DNA of 64,000 nt from Arachidicoccus sp. BS20 (lineage in GTDB: Bacteria; Bacteroidota; Bacteroidia; Chitinophagales; Chitinophagaceae), in NCBI RefSeq assembly GCF_001659705.1, contig NZ_CP015971.1, positions 620,001-684,000 on the forward strand. Direction: 5' to 3'. Under the pieces are notes generated by a model that worked only from the letters and a program-made list of their open reading frames with translations, had not been told where the DNA came from and did not search any database. A program made the position numbers and the translations under genes. The stretch's first letter is position 1; each line of letters starts with the position of its first letter. This document shows positions 59,719 to 64,000 of this stretch, piece after piece.

Positions 59719-60537
59719 ATGATCTCATTTATACATTGGAACATAAATCCGGATATTTTTAGTGTCCATGGATTTGCCCTGCATTACTATTCTTTAATGT
59801 TCGTATTGGCATTTTCTTTCGGATATCAAATCCTGCTGAATATTTTCAGGAGGGAACATATAGATGAGAAACTGTTGGGGAATCTTGTGATTTATATTGT
59901 GATAGCCACACTTGCCGGTGCAAGATTGGGGGATTGCTTTTTTTATGACTGGAGCTATTATAGGTATCATCTTTTGGAAGTAGTTTTACCTATTCAAATC
60001 GGGCAAAATGGTACAATCAGTTTTATCGGTTATCGCGGGTTGGCAAGTCATGGCGGTGCAATCGGCATACTCATTGCTTGTGTACTGTATTGCAAAAAAT
60101 ATAAGGTTAATTTTCTTTGGTTGCTGGACAGACTGTCCATTGTGGTGGCATTAGCGGGAACATTTATACGGTTGGGCAATTTGTTCAATTCGGAGATTAT
60201 TGGTACACCTACAAATGTTCCATGGGCTTTTATTTTTGAAAAAGTGGATATGATACCACGTCATCCTTCCCAGCTTTATGAATCATTTGCCTATCTCGCC
60301 ATCTTTATTTTTCTGTATAAATTGTATTTCAGTATGCATAACAAACGCAATGGTTTTCTTTTTGGGGTCTTTCTTGTTAGTATGTTTACGGCACGCTTCA
60401 TCATTGAGTTTTGGAAACAAAACCAAGAGCCATTTGAAAGCCGTATGTTTTTGGATATGGGACAGTTACTAAGTGTCCCGTTCATTATTGCAGGGATTAT
60501 TTTGTTATATCTGAGAAGAAGGAAAACTGTCTATTGA
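59719..60537 (+). CDS. lgt: Prolipoprotein diacylglyceryl transferase
   Basis: 272 aa with about seven membrane helices. The signatures are YRGLASHGGAIG (catalytic His in the HGG), IRLGNLFNSEIIGTPTNVPWAFIF (the Lgt RxGNFxNxE signature), RHPSQLYES and MGQLLSVP. The enzyme attaches diacylglycerol to the lipobox cysteine. Its place directly behind a metal transporter is unusual, and it could be a second, accessory Lgt; whether another exists elsewhere is not visible. Confidence 0.9.
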   Translation: MISFIHWNINPDIFSVHGFALHYYSLMFVLAFSFGYQILLNIFRREHIDEKLLGNLVIYIVIATLAGARLGDCFFYDWSYYRYHLLEVVLPIQIGQNGTISFIGYRGLASHGGAIGILIACVLYCKKYKVNFLWLLDRLSIVVALAGTFIRLGNLFNSEIIGTPTNVPWAFIFEKVDMIPRHPSQLYESFAYLAIFIFLYKLYFSMHNKRNGFLFGVFLVSMFTARFIIEFWKQNQEPFESRMFLDMGQLLSVPFIIAGIILLYLRRRKTVY

Positions 60538-60538
60538 A

Positions 60539-60566
60539 GGCACTTATTTAGTCGAAAAATAGTGCC
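60539..60566. terminator. Weak stem-loop after lgt
   Basis: GGCACT (60539-60544) and AGTGCC (60561-60566) pair around 16 bases directly after the lgt stop. There is no clear T-tract. The rest of the 147-bp spacer before the ribBA stop holds nothing recognisable. Confidence 0.35.
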
Positions 60567-60684
60567 ATAGCGCTTTCCGATTGCTATTCAATAAGAAATT
60601 TGTGTATCAGAAATAAGTAAATAATTCATTTGTGATTACAAGTCAAGAACGATAAAGTCCACCTCGAATGATGCCCCTTTTATA

Positions 60685-61884
60685 TCATTTCAAAATAGTG
60701 TGCCCCATTTTATCTCTCTTGGTTTGCAGATATTTTTCATTGTGCTCGTTTGGTACAATCTCAATTGCAACGGTATCAACAATTTCAATTCCGTAACCAT
60801 TTAATCCTACACGCTTACTTGGATTGTTGCTCATCAAACGCAGTTTGGTTGCGCCGAGATAACGCAGTATTTGTGCGCCCACGCCATAATCTCTTTGGTC
60901 GGCTTTGAAACCTAAATGCAAATTGGCTTCCACAGTATCATAACCTTCTTCCTGCAACTTATACGCGCGTAATTTATTAATCAAGCCAATACCTCTCCCC
61001 TCTTGATTCATATATAAAACCATGCCCTTTCCTTCTTTTTCGATCATGCGCATCGCAGCGTGCAATTGCTCGCCGCAATCACAACGCATGCTACCCATAA
61101 TATCGCCTGTGAGGCAACTTGAATGCACGCGCGTTAATACAGGTTCGCCCTCTTTCCACTCGCCCTTAATTAAAGCCAAATGTTCCGCCGAATTATTTTT
61201 TTCTCTGAAAGCAACGAGTTTAAAATGCCCGTATTTGGTGGGCATATCCACGCGCACAACTTCTTCAATCAGGCTGTCGGATTTTAAACGATACTGAATT
61301 AAGTCCTGGATGGAAATAATTTTTAAATCGTATTGCTTCGCAATAATTTCAAGTTCCGGCAATCGCGCCATTGTTCCGTCTTCATTCATAATTTCCACCA
61401 AAACGCCAACCGGCGGATGTCCTGCGAGCCGCGCCAAATCAACCGCAGCTTCCGTGTGTCCTGCGCGGCGCAAAACGCCGTTTTCCTTTGCACGTAAAGG
61501 AAAAATATGTCCCGGTCTGCCAAAGTCTTCGGGCTTGGTATTTTCATCAATTAATGCGCGAATTGTTTTCGCTCTGTCCTGCGCGCTAATCCCCGTTGTA
61601 TTACCGTACCCAAGTAAATCAATACTCACAGTAAAAGGTGTTTCGTGCAGTGCGGTATTTTTCGGCACCATAAACGATAAATCGAATCTATCGGCAAGCG
61701 TTTCAGTAAGCGGTGCACAGATTAGTCCGCGACCGACTTTACTCATAAAGTTGATGATTTCAGGCGTAATATTTTGAGCAGAAGTAATAAAATCGCCTTC
61801 GTTTTCACGGTCTTCATCATCCACCACAATAACCATTTTGCCGTTTTTTATATCTTCAATAGCACTTTCTATTTTGTCTAACAT
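60685..61884 (-). CDS. ribBA: Bifunctional 3,4-dihydroxy-2-butanone-4-phosphate synthase / GTP cyclohydrolase II
   Basis: 399 aa from the ATG at 61884 ([16 protein letters not shown]). The RibB half (1-200) has [26 protein letters not shown] and [12 protein letters not shown]. The RibA half (about 205-399) has the zinc ligands [29 protein letters not shown] and [16 protein letters not shown]. Together they make both precursors of riboflavin. No riboswitch is seen; the short leader and TAATTTTG element point to simple constitutive expression. Confidence 0.97.
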   Translation of the reverse strand: MLDKIESAIEDIKNGKMVIVVDDEDRENEGDFITSAQNITPEIINFMSKVGRGLICAPLTETLADRFDLSFMVPKNTALHETPFTVSIDLLGYGNTTGISAQDRAKTIRALIDENTKPEDFGRPGHIFPLRAKENGVLRRAGHTEAAVDLARLAGHPPVGVLVEIMNEDGTMARLPELEIIAKQYDLKIISIQDLIQYRLKSDSLIEEVVRVDMPTKYGHFKLVAFREKNNSAEHLALIKGEWKEGEPVLTRVHSSCLTGDIMGSMRCDCGEQLHAAMRMIEKEGKGMVLYMNQEGRGIGLINKLRAYKLQEEGYDTVEANLHLGFKADQRDYGVGAQILRYLGATKLRLMSNNPSKRVGLNGYGIEIVDTVAIEIVPNEHNEKYLQTKRDKMGHTILK

Positions 61885-61902
61885 GGTTGTAAAATTGATG
61901 CG

Positions 61903-61910
61903 CAAAATTA
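61903..61910 (-). promoter_or_regulatory. -7 element of ribBA
   Basis: Minus-strand TAATTTTG fits TAnnTTTG, 18 bp upstream of the ATG at 61884; the leader would be about 12 nt, too short for an FMN riboswitch. Confidence 0.45.
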
Positions 61911-61982
61911 CGATTTAAACAGTTATGAAATTGTTTAAAGAAGTAATAACAGAAGATTTTACAGACGGATGATAATGTGTGT

Positions 61983-62028
61983 ATGCCACGAATGCACGAA
62001 TAAATAATGTAATAAAAATTCGTGCATT
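61983..62028. repeat. Palindromic intergenic element, copy B
   Basis: AATGCACGAAT (61991-62001) pairs exactly with ATTCGTGCATT (62018-62028). The left arm continues outward as ATGCCACG; the matching outer part on the right appears interrupted before TTCGTGAC (about 62047). It shares the layout GCC-C-ATGCAC-AT with the element at 43862-43938. Confidence 0.6.
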
Positions 62029-62053
62029 AACTTCGTCGAACGCTGTTTCGTGA

Positions 62054-62620
62054 CTAAGTTGCATTCAACATTTTGCTCAAAAATTCGGGCGTTACGCCAA
62101 TGTACGATGCTACTTGCTTTTGCGGCAAACATTCAATCAACGTAGGATATTCCGCACAAAAACTTTGATAGCGCTCTTTCGCGGGAAGACTCAAGGAATT
62201 AATGAGCCTGTTCTTATACGAAATCAAAGAATTTTCCGCCAATATCCTGAAAAATCTTTCCAGTTTAGGTATCACTTTGTACATATTTTCCCTATCCGAT
62301 TTTTGCAACCAAAGAAATGTAACATCTTCCAGTGCATCTATGAAAAGACGTGCAGGCTTTTCGTAATTGTGGCTGTACATATCGTTAATCCACCAGCCGT
62401 CCGGTGCAAATTGTATCACGTGTTCAAAACCGTTTTTATCAACCGAATAACTGCGCAACAAGCCTTTGGTTACAAACGCTGTGCCTCGGCAAATCTCTCC
62501 TTCACGCAGCAAATATTCTTTCCGCTTCAACGATTTTTCCGTGAAATAAGAAAGAAATATTTCCTGTTCTTCGTGCGAAAGTGATACGTGTTTTGATACG
62601 TTTTGTAAAAGCAATTCCAT
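62054..62620 (-). CDS. Crp/Fnr family transcriptional regulator
   Basis: 188 aa. The cyclic-nucleotide-binding fold (about 20-130) has KRKEYLLREGEICRGTAFVTKGLLRSYSVDKNGFEHVIQFAPDGWW. The C-terminal HTH is short, with CLPQKQVASYIGVTPEFLSKML. The phosphate-binding cassette of true cAMP receptors is not conserved, as is usual for this abundant Bacteroidota subgroup, so the ligand is unknown. It probably responds to a small molecule or redox change. Target genes are not evident. Confidence 0.9.
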   Translation of the reverse strand: MELLLQNVSKHVSLSHEEQEIFLSYFTEKSLKRKEYLLREGEICRGTAFVTKGLLRSYSVDKNGFEHVIQFAPDGWWINDMYSHNYEKPARLFIDALEDVTFLWLQKSDRENMYKVIPKLERFFRILAENSLISYKNRLINSLSLPAKERYQSFCAEYPTLIECLPQKQVASYIGVTPEFLSKMLNAT

Positions 62621-62656
62621 ACAATTAAGTTAAAAGAAAAATGGAAATATGTAACC

Positions 62657-64000
62657 TTAATATTTTGTAAGTTCATTTACGGTTTTCAACCAATCATAAC
62701 CAAATCTCAGTAAAATAATTTTTCCTGTTGGCGTTATTAAATATTTCGTAGGAAATGATTCTACGTGATAATCTTTTTCAACTGTTCCATTCGACATTGC
62801 TACGGGAAAATCATAATTATGGCTTGATTGAAAATGCATAACATTCTCAATTTTATCGAGACAAGAAATGCTTATAAGACGTATATCTCTCTTGTGATTT
62901 TTTATATCGTCGTAAAGCTGATTTACTTTGGGCATTTCTGCAATGCAAGGTCCGCACCAAGTTCCCCAAAAATCTATCAACACCCAATTGTTTTTATAAT
63001 CGTGCAACGATATTGTTTTACCCAGAATATTTTTAAGCGAAAAAGGAGCAGGTGTTTTTAATTTGACAAAAACACTGTCGTAAAGATATTCTTTGAAAGT
63101 CGTTTTATTGAAATTGGCATTATAGAAATTTTCTAAATCAGAGAAATTATCTGCATTCTCTATGAACGAGTTTGTATATTCTCGAAGCGCTAATATTTTA
63201 TTTCCCAACTTTTTCAAAAATTCCGCATATGCTCCTATGTATGCGTGCTTGGCATCAGTTCCATAAAGACCTTCGATACCATAATTCAAAAGATATACAT
63301 TATCATTCAATGTATGAGTTATAGCAGAATTCTGTTCGGCTGTATCCATAGAATATTTTGCTGCAAGCTTTATATCATTTAATGAGTCAGCATAATTTTT
63401 ATCAAAATATTTATACTTGATATAGTATCCGTGCGATAAAAGGCTGCGAATTAATAAATCCTCATGTGCTTTATTCAGTTTAGACAGTCTGAAAATTGTG
63501 CTGTCTAAAATATGTTGTGATTCTGCACGATGCCCTATCACGTAAAGAGAGCAAGACAATAACAATCCATATCTCCCGGCATAGCCCTTTTCCCAAAAAT
63601 CATCATTTAGTCGAATTAACTTTAAAGCATTATCAATTTTGACGCTGCTGTCTTTATTATCTGCACCGTTTACATCTGCCTTTGCCCATAGAAATAAAGG
63701 CTCAATAAAAGGCAATAATTTCTTGGGAGAATTCTTATATAAGCTATCAAGCAATTCGAGTTCCTTATTGTAATTGATTGTCCTGAAACTCACAGCAAAC
63801 CTCATCCAAAAATTTTGCTGAATCCAATCAAACAATTCTTCGTTGTTAAATGTTTTTATTAATTGAGAAAGCGTATCAATATTCCTTGTCAATAACAAAG
63901 TGTTATATCTATATACTTTAAAGTTTTCGGACACAGTATCTTCCGCTACTTGCGCTTTTATCGAAAAAACCATAAAGACAGACAGAATACATAAAGAAAT
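62657..64000 (-). CDS. TlpA-like thioredoxin-fold protein (N-terminus beyond the window)
   Basis: At least 447 codons stay open to the window edge. The frame at the edge reads ISLCILSVFMVFSIKAQ, a signal-peptide core, so the true start lies a few codons to the right and the ATG at 63973 is internal. The long N-terminal region (about 20-300) is helical and unassigned, like the DUF-type extensions of Bacteroidota AhpC/TSA-TlpA proteins. The C-terminal 130 residues form a TlpA domain with WGTWCGPCIAEMP and the cis-Pro region SFPTKYLI. Periplasmic thiol-disulfide exchange is likely. Confidence 0.88.
   Translation of the reverse strand: MSLCILSVFMVFSIKAQVAEDTVSENFKVYRYNTLLLTRNIDTLSQLIKTFNNEELFDWIQQNFWMRFAVSFRTINYNKELELLDSLYKNSPKKLLPFIEPLFLWAKADVNGADNKDSSVKIDNALKLIRLNDDFWEKGYAGRYGLLLSCSLYVIGHRAESQHILDSTIFRLSKLNKAHEDLLIRSLLSHGYYIKYKYFDKNYADSLNDIKLAAKYSMDTAEQNSAITHTLNDNVYLLNYGIEGLYGTDAKHAYIGAYAEFLKKLGNKILALREYTNSFIENADNFSDLENFYNANFNKTTFKEYLYDSVFVKLKTPAPFSLKNILGKTISLHDYKNNWVLIDFWGTWCGPCIAEMPKVNQLYDDIKNHKRDIRLISISCLDKIENVMHFQSSHNYDFPVAMSNGTVEKDYHVESFPTKYLITPTGKIILLRFGYDWLKTVNELTKY

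Noticed and set aside
61885-61982. FMN riboswitch upstream of ribBA
   Set aside because: The likely transcription start leaves only about 12 nt of leader, and no RFN-type conserved blocks are seen.
1-64000. CRISPR arrays, tRNA, rRNA or prophage genes
   Set aside because: No short regularly spaced repeats, cloverleaf-like segments or phage proteins were recognised anywhere in the window.

Overview
The window comes from a Bacteroidota chromosome, most likely Chitinophagales/Chitinophagaceae. The grounds are a SusC/SusD glycan-uptake locus, DUF4290 and DUF3098 proteins, TAnnTTTG-type -7 promoter elements with no Shine-Dalgarno sites, and the housekeeping gene neighbourhoods. No rRNA, tRNA, CRISPR array, integrase or transposase was seen.

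1-29.0 kb: a polysaccharide utilization locus (PUL) present twice. At least 11,278 bp (1-11278 and 14462-25739, offset 14461) occur as two apparently identical direct copies. Each holds, on the minus strand, susC, susD, two surface lipoproteins (DUF4959/5126/5000 type and DUF4998 type) and a secreted GH2 exo-glycosidase carrying an F5/8C (CBM32-like) module. The left copy is headed by a GntR-LacI hybrid regulator and a clan GH-D alpha-galactosidase. In the right copy that alpha-galactosidase is cut to its last 63 codons, and the copy instead abuts a GH36 alpha-galactosidase plus AraC regulator. At the far end of both copies lies the C-terminal scrap of an unrelated, older SusD. The enzymes suggest use of an alpha-galactosylated beta-linked glycan, such as a galactomannan-like polymer; the substrate is inference.

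29.2-44.5 kb: core metabolism and envelope genes. These are a BadF-type sugar kinase, a Sua5/YrdC protein, dapD, panD, rfaE2, a DUF4290 protein, an outer-membrane beta-barrel, a YajQ-family protein, an SGNH hydrolase, the kdsC-like/UbiA-like/Maf cluster, a ClC channel, two DUF2975 membrane proteins with a small HTH regulator, bioB, an altronate dehydratase and rimM.

44.5-56.2 kb: a methyltransferase-like membrane protein, an SDR enzyme with an AraC regulator downstream, leuS divergent from ftsX-DUF3098, a glycine-zipper lipoprotein, a UbiD-family decarboxylase, a DnaQ-like exonuclease, a tiny lipoprotein and lpdA.

56.2-64.0 kb: an uncharacterised operon (GbsR-type regulator, two paralogous 119-aa membrane proteins, TIGR01777 epimerase) with a perfect 22-bp palindrome in its promoter; a phospholipase D-like remnant; a Ni/Co transporter plus Lgt operon behind a 17-bp palindrome; ribBA; a Crp/Fnr regulator; and the start-truncated gene of a TlpA-like thioredoxin protein. 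Two related palindromic intergenic elements (43862 and 61983) form a small dispersed repeat family, one overlapping the apparent 5' end of rimM.
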